Shown here piece after piece: positions 7,975 through 16,095 of a stretch of 50,842 nucleotides of DNA. The number at the start of each line of letters is the position of its first letter. Position 1 is the stretch's first letter. Below the pieces are notes generated by a model. It searched no databases, was not told where the DNA came from, and saw only the letters and a list, made by a program, of their open reading frames with translations. Source of the stretch: an uncultured Fibrobacter sp. (lineage in GTDB: Bacteria; Fibrobacterota; Fibrobacteria; Fibrobacterales; Fibrobacteraceae). The position numbers and the translations under genes are program-made. The stretch covers positions 1-50,842 of the forward strand of contig CAMHOW010000001.1 of assembly GCA_946186895.1 (NCBI GenBank). The letters are read 5' to 3'.

Positions 7975-8774
7975 TGACCAAGTTTCGCCCTTGCATAGAC
8001 CTGCACGACGGCCGTGTGAAGCAGATTGTCGGCAGCTCCCTCTCCGATAGCGGAGCAGGCCTCAAGACCAATTTCGAAACGGACCGCTCCCCCGCCTGGT
8101 TCGCCGAACTTTACAAGAAAGACGGTATCAATGGCGGGCACGTTATTATGCTCGGCAAGGGAAATGTCGATGCCGCCAAGGCCGCCCTTGCCGCCTACCC
8201 CGGCGGGCTCCAGGTAGGTGGCGGCATTACCGCAGACAACGCCCAGGAATACCTGGACGCAGGCGCCAGCCACGTGATCGTGACCAGCTGGATTTTCCCC
8301 GATGGGAAATTGGACAGGGAGCGTCTGGAACGACTGTCGAAAACCGTAGGCAAGGAGCACCTGGTGCTGGATTTGAGCTGCAAGCGGGTCCGCACAGACA
8401 ACGACAGCGGCGACGATTCCGAAGACATTCAGCCCCGCTGGAAAATCGCCATCAACCGCTGGCAGACCCTGATCGACATCGAAATTACCGCCGAAACCCT
8501 TACCGACCTTTCTAGCTACTGCGACGAGTTCCTGATTCACGCCGCCGATGTGGAAGGCAAGCAGCAGGGCATGGACGACGAGCTTATCATGTTCCTTGCC
8601 GAACACAGCCCCATCCCCTGCACCTATGCCGGCGGCGCCAAGTCCCTTGCCGACTTAAAACACTGCAAGCAAATTTCTAACGGATTGATTGACCTCACTA
8701 TCGGATCGGCCCTAGACCTGTTCGGTGGAAAAGGAGTAAAGTATGACGACTGCGTCAAATTCAACAAAGCTTAA
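7974..8774 (+). CDS. hisA: Eukaryote-type HisA (ProFAR isomerase, HIS6-like)
   Basis: Catalyses the Amadori isomerisation of ProFAR to PRFAR in histidine synthesis. The TIM-barrel strands match yeast HIS6 more than bacterial HisA: CIDLHDGRVKQIVG, LQVGGGI, HVIVTSWIF, LVLDLSCKR, FLIHAADVEGKQQGMD, YAGGAKSLADL and TIGSALDLFGG. The HIS6-specific words LIHAADVEG and VIVTSW are decisive. At 266 aa it has the eukaryotic length. A short acidic insert (DNDSGDDSED) lies around residue 142. No other his gene is nearby; the neighbours are a secreted protein and a glycosyltransferase. Start overlaps the previous stop (TGATGA). Transfer from a eukaryote is a plausible origin. Confidence 0.9.
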   Translation: MTKFRPCIDLHDGRVKQIVGSSLSDSGAGLKTNFETDRSPAWFAELYKKDGINGGHVIMLGKGNVDAAKAALAAYPGGLQVGGGITADNAQEYLDAGASHVIVTSWIFPDGKLDRERLERLSKTVGKEHLVLDLSCKRVRTDNDSGDDSEDIQPRWKIAINRWQTLIDIEITAETLTDLSSYCDEFLIHAADVEGKQQGMDDELIMFLAEHSPIPCTYAGGAKSLADLKHCKQISNGLIDLTIGSALDLFGGKGVKYDDCVKFNKA

Positions 8775-10182
8775 ACCGACCGACGCATTGGACACGCGCC
8801 CGTCGATTTTCGGACGCAATGTCACCAGCACGTTTAAGAAGATGTTCAGTTTTAGGCACCAGCCTCCTGGAAACCTGCGCACCTGCATGATTCCGCCGGT
8901 GGTCTTTGGCACCCTGATTCTCAACCTGCCCAAGCTTTTGAAGCTCCGTTTCTACCTGAAAAAGGAACGTCAGGAGCACCCTGCCGACGACGTACGCATT
9001 TTGTTCTATTCCGACAACTTGGACGAAACGAACGGCATTGCCAACAACCTGCGGAACGTGATTCCCTATATGCGTGCCCACGGCATGAAGGCTTTCCTGG
9101 CTGGAAACGCCTTCAACACCCGCCCCTGCGGCGTGGTGGAAAACGGTTACTGCCTGCTGCTTCCCCGCATGTTCAGCATGGAACAGCTGGGGTATGCCAA
9201 CAGCGAGCTGGCAATCCCCCGCATAGGTCCGGTACTCAGGCTGCTCAAGCGCTACCCTGTTGACCTGATCGAGTTCGAGACCCCAAGCCCCGGCGCCTGG
9301 CTGGTATGTTTCTGCGCCAAGGTGGCAGGCATCAAGGTATTCAGCCACTACCGTACCGACGTGCCCACCTACACCAAGACCCTGGTGAAGGCCAAGTGGA
9401 TGTACAGCTATGTTCTCTGGCTTATGCAGATTTTCTACGGTATGACCAAGCCGGTGGTAAGCCCTTGCAAGGACTACGCCGACATTCTCACCTCGCAGCT
9501 GAAAATCCCCGCGAACCAGGTAAAGATTTTGCCCCGCGGGCTCCCGCTAGAAAAGTTCTCACCGGACATGCGAGGCAAGGGTACCTGGGAACAGTACAAC
9601 GGCTCCGCAGAAGGTGACCGTGTGCGAAAGGTCCGCTTCTCCTTCATTGGCCGCATCTCCAAGGAAAAGAATCTGGAGTTCCTGAACCGGGTGTGGAAAA
9701 AGTTTGCCGAAAAGCACGATGACGTAGAACTCATGTATGTAGGCTACGGTTGGTACCTAGAAGAAATCAAGAAGTCCTTCGAAGGTGACAACAGCGTGCA
9801 CTTTGCCGGTGAACAAGGCGGAGAGACCCTCGCAGGCCTTTACGCCGATTCCGACTTTTTCCTGTTCCCCAGCACTACCGACACCTTCGGAAACGTGGTG
9901 GTAGAGGCCATGTCCACAGGCACCCCTGCGCTGGTCAGCGACTACGGTGGCCCTCACGACATCGTGATGGACGAGGCCGCAGGCCGAATCCTCCCCATCG
10001 ACGAAGACGCCTGGCTGAACGCCCTGGAAGAATGCCGCACTCTGTTCTTGGAACAGCCCGAAGCATACAACAAGATGCGCGAGGTTGCCCACGAACGCAG
10101 CCTCAAGTACACCATGGAAAGTTCCACCAAGGCCCAGTTTGAATACTTCAGGAAACTAAAAAAAGAAGCCTACGGGCTGTAA
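8743..10182 (+). CDS. GT4-family glycosyltransferase
   Basis: Retaining glycosyltransferase of the GT-B fold. The C-terminal half has the donor-binding signature FSFIGRISKEKNLEFL, then FPSTTDTFGNVVVEAMSTGTP, a form seen in alpha-mannosyl- and sulfoquinovosyl-type GT4 enzymes. The N-terminal domain shows DETNGIANNL (acceptor loop) and IEFETPSPGAW. The acceptor is probably a lipid or surface glycan, but this is inference. The start at 8743 overlaps hisA by 32 bases yet is supported by AAGGAG seven bases upstream. About 70 N-terminal residues precede the domain, with a hydrophobic stretch near residues 50-60. Confidence 0.88.
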   Translation: MTTASNSTKLKPTDALDTRPSIFGRNVTSTFKKMFSFRHQPPGNLRTCMIPPVVFGTLILNLPKLLKLRFYLKKERQEHPADDVRILFYSDNLDETNGIANNLRNVIPYMRAHGMKAFLAGNAFNTRPCGVVENGYCLLLPRMFSMEQLGYANSELAIPRIGPVLRLLKRYPVDLIEFETPSPGAWLVCFCAKVAGIKVFSHYRTDVPTYTKTLVKAKWMYSYVLWLMQIFYGMTKPVVSPCKDYADILTSQLKIPANQVKILPRGLPLEKFSPDMRGKGTWEQYNGSAEGDRVRKVRFSFIGRISKEKNLEFLNRVWKKFAEKHDDVELMYVGYGWYLEEIKKSFEGDNSVHFAGEQGGETLAGLYADSDFFLFPSTTDTFGNVVVEAMSTGTPALVSDYGGPHDIVMDEAAGRILPIDEDAWLNALEECRTLFLEQPEAYNKMREVAHERSLKYTMESSTKAQFEYFRKLKKEAYGL

Positions 10183-10225
10183 AAGTCGTCTACGCCTCAA
10201 TTTGGACTAGCCCCATAAGATTTTT

Positions 10226-10250
10226 CAGGCATATAAGCCTGTTATTTTGT
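10226..10250 (+). terminator. Weak hairpin after the glycosyltransferase
   Basis: CAGGC and GCCTG flank a six-base loop (10226-10241), followed by TTATTTTG. The short stem makes this a weak terminator candidate. A TATATT box at 10252-10257 just downstream is a likely -10 for the next gene. Confidence 0.4.
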
Positions 10251-10285
10251 GTATATTATTTAGGATTTGATTCTCGGGGAGCCTT

Positions 10286-11482
10286 ATGTTAAAAAAAGCA
10301 CCTGTCTGTTTGTCTATAGCCTTTTTGGCGTTGTTCGGTGTTCCCGCTTTTGCACAAGAGGTGACTACCGTTGAACAACAGCCTGTTTACGCCGAGCAGC
10401 CTATGCCCGCCATGGAGCAGACCCCTTCTGCCGTTGAACCGCTGCAGGTTCCAGCCACTGAGCAACCCATTTACGCAGAACAACCAGCAACAATCGCCGA
10501 GCAGCCCGCTACCGAGCAAGCCCAAGAAACCGCAACGCAACAGGACTCAGCTCAAGCACAGGTGGAGCCCTATATAGAACCTGCCCCTGCCTACGAGCCA
10601 CCGCAGCAGACGTATGTACAAGGCTACGGAAAACCACCCGAGGGATTCTACGGGTATTTCGGGTACGCGCCCCCTGCTGAAAACTCTAATGCAGGTTGTT
10701 GCTGCAAAGAAGCCGACAGCACTAAAAAAGAAGAAAAAGAAAAGAACTACAAGAGCCTGCAAAGTTTCAACTTTTCCATTCCCATCCAGTCCGAAACCTA
10801 TGGCCTAAAGAGCCCCGACTACGACGTGGACGCAAGCCACTTTGGATTTGGCATTAACTGGAACCGTATCCGCGTAGAAAAGAGCCTGTATTCCTCGGTG
10901 GTGGGCCTAGGCGTAAACTACATCATGAGCGAATGGGATGGAGGAGGAAAGAAGGATATCAAGTTCAGCGGGCTCGACGCCAACTTTAAATTCGGTTTTG
11001 GCGTTTCTCCGCTTACGGACCGTTTCATATTGGCAATCCACTTAATCTTTGACATCGACTACAAAATGCAAAAGGCCGTATTCAAAAAGAAGATTGGTGA
11101 CTACAAGATGTTCCAAGGCCTTGGCATACCTGACGAAGTGGCCAAAACTAACCTTGAATTAAAATATACGGCTCACAACTTAGACCTTGAACTTGGTGGG
11201 GATTTGGTCGTAGGCTACCAGTTCACCAACAGCTTTGGCGTGTTGGCAGGGATTGACATTACCACCAACATGATTGGCGTAGGCGCGTTGATGTCCAGTT
11301 CCGAAGTTCCTGATGGACTTAAAGAAGGTGTAAGTGGAATGACATCGGCACAATATTCAAACTATCCAGACGAGATGAACGAACTAGAGGCCTTTAGCGA
11401 CCACGACGACATTAGGTTCTTCTTGTACAATACGACCGGCTTGAGCATTGTGCCCCGCATAGGCATATTCTTCGCATTCTAA
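10286..11482 (+). CDS. Outer-membrane protein with Glu/Gln/Pro-rich N-terminal spacer
   Basis: A signal peptide ends near AFAQ (residue 24). Residues 25-135 are a low-complexity spacer of repeated EQP, AEQP and ATEQ words, then a short CCCKE motif. The C-terminal 240 residues alternate polar and aromatic strands and end in IFFAF, a terminal Phe typical of outer-membrane beta-barrels. GGGGAG lies about 7 bases before the ATG. No enzyme motif is seen. It is followed after 20 bases by a lipoprotein gene, so the two may be co-transcribed surface components. Confidence 0.75.
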   Translation: MLKKAPVCLSIAFLALFGVPAFAQEVTTVEQQPVYAEQPMPAMEQTPSAVEPLQVPATEQPIYAEQPATIAEQPATEQAQETATQQDSAQAQVEPYIEPAPAYEPPQQTYVQGYGKPPEGFYGYFGYAPPAENSNAGCCCKEADSTKKEEKEKNYKSLQSFNFSIPIQSETYGLKSPDYDVDASHFGFGINWNRIRVEKSLYSSVVGLGVNYIMSEWDGGGKKDIKFSGLDANFKFGFGVSPLTDRFILAIHLIFDIDYKMQKAVFKKKIGDYKMFQGLGIPDEVAKTNLELKYTAHNLDLELGGDLVVGYQFTNSFGVLAGIDITTNMIGVGALMSSSEVPDGLKEGVSGMTSAQYSNYPDEMNELEAFSDHDDIRFFLYNTTGLSIVPRIGIFFAF

Positions 11483-11502
11483 AAAGAATAGAGAGGTATC
11501 CA

Positions 11503-12660
11503 ATGAATACAATCAACTTAAAATTCTTTACGGGATGCATAGCAAGCTTGACCCTGCTGTGTTCATTTGCACTCTGCGGTTGCAGTGGTGCTGAAAACGA
11601 CATTTCTGCACTGGAATGTTTTGCCGGCAGTTGCGACAATGAAGAAGACAGGGATCACGATCACGACCAGAACTATTCGTACGATTACGGTTACAATTAC
11701 AGTTCCAGTTACGACGACTTTTTCCATTACTCGTCATCGGCGAAAAGTTCCAGCAGCAAAGAGATCCCTAAAGACTGCGACATGTACGCATTTGGAGATG
11801 CATCACAATTCGAATGCAGCTCCAAAAACCAGGGAACAACCATGTTCAACGAGTATTCCCTGGTCATCTATTCGTGTGAATACGTAGAGATGTACGGTTT
11901 ATACTCCTGGGTGGCCCACCCAGACCTTGAATATTGTAGTGATTACAAAAAGCCTAAAAATTCCGGCAACGGGATTGTGTCTAGTTCCAGTGTGTCTTCT
12001 AGCAGTTCGTCACCTTACCTACTGTCGGACAAATCCCCTGTTCCTTGTGGTAACCTGTGGTGCGGACCAGATGGAGATTACAACGTAACTACCGGATTTG
12101 ATGACGGCAGTGGGACTTCGGGAATCTGGGACACGTTTGATGATAGCGGAGAAGGCGGAACTTCTCTTATACTCTTCCCCACCGACCGTGGAAACGGCTC
12201 TAACAACAAGGCTCTAGACCCCATTATTGACGAATGCAATGGAGGCCTTTGCGGAATTGCGAACCTGAGCGGCAAAGGCTCTAGCTTTTTCTATACCGGG
12301 CTCTACTTCAAGCTGGTCAACAACAAGATGGACGGTGCCAACATCACCGATTGGAACGGCATTTGCATTACATACAAATCCACGGGATATGTCCCCATCA
12401 TGATAGAACTAGTTCCCGAAGGGTACCCACTGACAGCATCAGCATCCGACAACTATGTAGCGGAACTTGCCCCAGAAGAAACCATGGCAAATATCCCCTG
12501 GAGCGGTTTTGCCCAGGAAAATGGTGGCTATAATTACCTAATTCAATCGGATTATTTCTTTGCCCATGTAGCGGCAATCAAAATCGTCATGAAAGGGCCA
12601 TCAGGTCTATCAGGAGCTTTCAGAATCACATCTATCGGGAAATACGGTAGCTGCAAGTAA
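11503..12660 (+). CDS. Lipoprotein with Ser-rich linkers and a carbohydrate-binding-like domain
   Basis: The signal peptide ends in a lipobox (LCGC, modified Cys at about residue 27). A short region rich in Asp, His and Tyr (EDRDHDHDQNYSYDYGYNYS) and two poly-Ser stretches (near 75 and 165) act as linkers. The C-terminal 200 residues look like a beta-sandwich domain of the CBM11/CIA30 type (GFDDGSGTSGIWDTFDDSGEGG, then WNGICITYKSTG, then a final AIKIVMKG strand). That fits sugar binding at the cell surface but is not proven. The gene ends on TAATG, sharing a base with mutY. Confidence 0.75.
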   Translation: MNTINLKFFTGCIASLTLLCSFALCGCSGAENDISALECFAGSCDNEEDRDHDHDQNYSYDYGYNYSSSYDDFFHYSSSAKSSSSKEIPKDCDMYAFGDASQFECSSKNQGTTMFNEYSLVIYSCEYVEMYGLYSWVAHPDLEYCSDYKKPKNSGNGIVSSSSVSSSSSSPYLLSDKSPVPCGNLWCGPDGDYNVTTGFDDGSGTSGIWDTFDDSGEGGTSLILFPTDRGNGSNNKALDPIIDECNGGLCGIANLSGKGSSFFYTGLYFKLVNNKMDGANITDWNGICITYKSTGYVPIMIELVPEGYPLTASASDNYVAELAPEETMANIPWSGFAQENGGYNYLIQSDYFFAHVAAIKIVMKGPSGLSGAFRITSIGKYGSCK

Positions 12661-13775
12661 TGGACGCGCAAACCCTAAAAAAGCTCCGCGAGTGGTTCAA
12701 GAAGAACGCCGCTGAATTGCCCTGGCGACCCGCCGATTTGGACGCCCCGCGGGATCCGTATGCGGTATGGATTAGCGAAACCATGCTACAGCAGACCCAG
12801 GTTTCCACAGTCCGAGACTATTTTATACGCTGGATGAAACGGTTTCCCAATATTGAAACCCTGGCCAAGGCTTCTGAAGAAGAAGTCTTCAGGTATTGGC
12901 AGGGGCTTGGGTATTATAGCCGGGCAAGGAATATCCTGAAGACCGCAAAACAGTTGGTTAGTGATTGCCACGACCCCTGTAAGGGGTCTCGCAATGACAA
13001 GCGAGGCGAGCGCAAAGCCGCTTTGCCGAGCACCCGCAAGGAATTAGAGGCTCTGCCTGGAATCGGAGCCTACACGGCAGGGGCGATTCTAAGCCTCGCC
13101 TACCACCAGCGGGAAGCCATTCTGGACGGAAACCTGGTAAGGATCTTTTCAAGATTGTACGCGCTGGATTTTTTGCCGACAGAATCAAGGGACGCCGCAG
13201 AAATCTACTGGAATTATGCGCGGGAGGTTGTAGATTCTCCCAAAGCCTACATGCATAACGAGGCCCTGATGGAACTGGGTCGAACCGTATGCAAGGTAAA
13301 AAATCCCGATTGTATAAACTGCCCGCTGCGCAGCTCTTGCTGCGCCGCTTTGGAAAACCGAACCACAGAATTCCCGCCTAGCAAAAAACATATTCAAAAA
13401 GATTGGCACGGCACAGTCCTTGTCATTGAAAGCGCCGACCATAAAATTTTGGCCGTCCATGGCGGGCAAAAGTTCTTCAAAAACCAATTTACCCTACCCC
13501 ACTTTGAGTCCCCACGAAACGCTACCGCAGGGCTCCCCGCCCAAGCAGAACACTATATCGACGCCGACAAGGTTCAATCTGTCGAGAACATCGGCAAGTT
13601 CCGTCACAGCATCACCGTCCACAAGATGGAATGCTACGTGCTGTACATTCGGCTGAACGGCAAGGCGCCCGCGCCTACATCTTCTGAAATCATGTGGGTC
13701 AAGCGCGGGCAGGCGCAGGACTTTTTCGCCAGCAGTTTCTGCCTGAAGGCGTTAAGCTTTCTGGAAAAAACTTAG
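12660..13775 (+). CDS. mutY: A/G-specific adenine glycosylase MutY, carrying an inserted palindromic repeat
   Basis: Removes adenine mispaired with 8-oxoguanine. Catalytic Glu40 lies in VWISETMLQQTQV; the HhH motif LPGIGAYTAGA and catalytic Asp156 (ILDGNLVRIF) follow; a [4Fe-4S] cluster is formed by Cys211, 218, 221 and 227 (C-x6-C-x2-C-x5-C). A C-terminal Nudix-like domain recognises 8-oxoG. Residues about 103-121 (CHDPCKGSRNDKRGERKAA) replace the usual 3-4-residue turn before LPST and are encoded by a copy of the CATTGCGAG palindrome, in frame. The reading frame and all motifs survive, so the enzyme is probably active. It overlaps the convergent downstream gene by 4 bases. Confidence 0.95.
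   Translation: MDAQTLKKLREWFKKNAAELPWRPADLDAPRDPYAVWISETMLQQTQVSTVRDYFIRWMKRFPNIETLAKASEEEVFRYWQGLGYYSRARNILKTAKQLVSDCHDPCKGSRNDKRGERKAALPSTRKELEALPGIGAYTAGAILSLAYHQREAILDGNLVRIFSRLYALDFLPTESRDAAEIYWNYAREVVDSPKAYMHNEALMELGRTVCKVKNPDCINCPLRSSCCAALENRTTEFPPSKKHIQKDWHGTVLVIESADHKILAVHGGQKFFKNQFTLPHFESPRNATAGLPAQAEHYIDADKVQSVENIGKFRHSITVHKMECYVLYIRLNGKAPAPTSSEIMWVKRGQAQDFFASSFCLKALSFLEKT
12963..12999 (-). repeat. CATTGCGAG palindromic element, copy A, inside mutY
   Basis: Read on the minus strand: CATTGCGAG, inner hairpin ACCCCT-tac-AGGGGT, then CGTGGCAATC. The outer ATTGC/GCAAT stem is common to all four copies in the window. It is translated in frame within mutY. Confidence 0.85.
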
Positions 13776-15484
13776 AACGTCTTGCGGACGGTGCAGACAA
13801 AGCGGAGGCGGTTATGTGCTCCGTTTGGAGTCTCGATAACTTCATCCCCCAAGACATGCAAAAGCGTGCCGGTAAGATAAAGGCCATATAAAGGGAACTG
13901 CTGCTCAAAGGTAGCGTCCCAGAACCAGTCTCCCTTCACCGTAAGCGGGTCGCGACTACGCAGGTTCCACTTGGCATCGCTCCTGTAACGCAGGGAATGG
14001 GAAATCCTGAAACTCTTACGCAAAAGCCAATCCGCCGTGAAGGAGGCGAAGAATTCTGCGGGAGTGACCTCGAAACGCTTTTCCTCGCCATCGATGCGTT
14101 CAAAACCGCCCAAGGCCTTGAATGCAAACATTTCCTGATACCAGACGCTCATCCACAACTCGCCTGTCACGCCCTTTATCCAATCATTGATGCGGTCGAC
14201 ATCACCGTGGCGGTACACCAAGTCTTCGTCTACCACGTATTCATCCACATCAAAAGTTTCAGCCCCGTGTTCAGCCCAAAAGCTTCCCCTACCACCTAAT
14301 TCCAAGTTGCCTAGGGTATCCGTAAAGGAGGCGTAGCCCTGCACCAAGTTCATCTGGCCATCTGCCGTCAGGGAGATGGTGTCGCCGTCAAAGAATTCTT
14401 CGGTATCAGCCAAGGGGTTCAGGCGGGTTCCAGAGATGTTTTTCACGCCTAGGGTAATTCCCGACTTTGCAGGAGCGGCTGGCCTAAACTCTACACTGTC
14501 CTGCACTAGCCAATCCCTGTCGTTTATGGCTAACATGGCACGAGCGGCAAAAGCCTTGGCGGGCTCGAACTTCAACTCCATAAAGGGCAAGATTACCCGG
14601 TCACCTTCTAGACGGGTATAGACAATGCCGTCATCATCCACCTTTCTGAAGGCAAGACCCGCCGAAAGCTGAAGCATTCCCCTACGGCAAGCGTCGCCAC
14701 AGCGGTAACGCAGAGAACCGCTCCATTCCCTACGCTCGCCGGATTCCTTCCGCTCATGATTCTGATAATCCGCATTTTCGTAGGCAACGGTGGTTTCCAG
14801 GTTCCACACGTCTATCCGCGTCTCTACCCTAGGCCTGTAATGCACTGGAAGCCAGCGAGAACTTTCCGAGAAAATCCAGACATATTCCTCCCCCGCAAGC
14901 ACAGAGGCGTTGATTGTACCCGCACTGTAGCCGAACCCGGCGTACATGGTGCTGAACAAGGGGTAGTTCTCGCCAAATAGGGCAAATTCATCATCCACCA
15001 TTTTTTTACGGGCTACCATTGTGGCCGTAGAGAAATGGTCATCTTGGAAGGCACGACCAGTTACCCAGAAGCCCTTGAAACCCGGGCTACGGAAACCGCC
15101 CTCAAGAATGGGAGTCCTGTTGGACGGCCGATCTTCTGGCGTAATAAAATCATTGTAAATTAGATCGCCCAGTTCGTTACCTGTCTTTACCCAAACCGAA
15201 GGAGGTAGCGGATTCCAGCTTGGCAAGGGAGACATACGGTTGAACAGCAAACGCTGTCTAAGCTTTTCTGGGCTCCACATCTCGCTTTCGGAATGCAGGC
15301 CACCCGCACCGAGAATACGGTCGTAATAGAAAGTCGGGCCACCCACCAGGAATGTCCCATCGTCACGGGAATCCACCTCCATACCGTCCATTTCAGCATC
15401 GACGGCGGCATGGGAAACTACGGAGGCAAGCAGAAGGCCTGGAACACCAAAGGAACAGAAAAACCTGTTTAGAAAGGAGCGCAT
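13772..15484 (-). CDS. Predicted outer-membrane beta-barrel protein
   Basis: A signal peptide (LLLASVVSHA, cleavage near residue 27) is followed by about 540 residues with many amphipathic strands separated by acidic turns, ending in VRKTF with a C-terminal Phe, the usual signature for barrel insertion. No enzymatic motif or known family was recognised. It overlaps the 3' end of the convergent mutY by 4 bases, and its start touches the stop codon of the upstream 202-aa gene at base 15484, so these two envelope genes are translationally coupled. Confidence 0.75.
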   Translation of the reverse strand: MRSFLNRFFCSFGVPGLLLASVVSHAAVDAEMDGMEVDSRDDGTFLVGGPTFYYDRILGAGGLHSESEMWSPEKLRQRLLFNRMSPLPSWNPLPPSVWVKTGNELGDLIYNDFITPEDRPSNRTPILEGGFRSPGFKGFWVTGRAFQDDHFSTATMVARKKMVDDEFALFGENYPLFSTMYAGFGYSAGTINASVLAGEEYVWIFSESSRWLPVHYRPRVETRIDVWNLETTVAYENADYQNHERKESGERREWSGSLRYRCGDACRRGMLQLSAGLAFRKVDDDGIVYTRLEGDRVILPFMELKFEPAKAFAARAMLAINDRDWLVQDSVEFRPAAPAKSGITLGVKNISGTRLNPLADTEEFFDGDTISLTADGQMNLVQGYASFTDTLGNLELGGRGSFWAEHGAETFDVDEYVVDEDLVYRHGDVDRINDWIKGVTGELWMSVWYQEMFAFKALGGFERIDGEEKRFEVTPAEFFASFTADWLLRKSFRISHSLRYRSDAKWNLRSRDPLTVKGDWFWDATFEQQFPLYGLYLTGTLLHVLGDEVIETPNGAHNRLRFVCTVRKTF

Positions 15485-16092
15485 TACCAGAGCCTCCTTT
15501 CAATATACAAGCCCACCGACAGCATGTTGGAACGTTCCGGCAAGGTCCAGAGCTGTTCCCACAGAACATTCAAACCCGCCCGGTAGTTATCCATCGTGAA
15601 AATCGGCAAGTTCAGACGAGCGAACCACCCGAATTCCGTCTCGTTGTCTGTCAGGGTTCCACCCCGCGTATCGAATTCGGGGCGTCCGTCGTCATTAAAA
15701 TCGGCGCGAGTCCAGTTGCAGATAAAACCCGCACCAAGGGCAATCGGCGATATCAGCCGCCACCGGTAATCTAGCCCAAGCTTTCCACTGGCCTCGTGGA
15801 CACCGTAGACGTGGGGAATTTTATCGTGAGGTTCAAAGTAAGAATACTGGAAAAGGATTATCCCGTCAAAATCTTCCCAGTAGGCATAGCGGGCGCCAAT
15901 CCCCACATAGAGGGTGTTGTCTACGGCGTCAACAAGATCACCGAAAGGATATTTCTCGCCACCTTCAATAGAGACGTAAAACTTCGAGAAGGCCACAGAA
16001 TCCGCAGCTACGATTTCGCCGGACTCGGACTGAGCCAGGGCACACGCCGCAAAACTCAGAACCAACAGGATTAAGGCCTTCATCTTTGCCAT
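15484..16092 (-). CDS. Small predicted outer-membrane barrel protein
   Basis: Signal peptide MKALILLVLSFAACALA, then about 180 residues of alternating strands (YVGIGARYAYW, IILFQYSYFEP, GLDYRWRLISPIALGAG) ending in IERRLW, an aromatic C-terminus typical of 8-stranded barrels. The start at 16092 has GGGA about 6 bases upstream; a second ATG three codons later is possible. It lies between rsmB and a larger barrel gene on the same strand, abutting both, so it may be in one transcript with fmt-rsmB. Function unknown. Confidence 0.75.
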   Translation of the reverse strand: MAKMKALILLVLSFAACALAQSESGEIVAADSVAFSKFYVSIEGGEKYPFGDLVDAVDNTLYVGIGARYAYWEDFDGIILFQYSYFEPHDKIPHVYGVHEASGKLGLDYRWRLISPIALGAGFICNWTRADFNDDGRPEFDTRGGTLTDNETEFGWFARLNLPIFTMDNYRAGLNVLWEQLWTLPERSNMLSVGLYIERRLW

Positions 16093-16095
16093 AGA

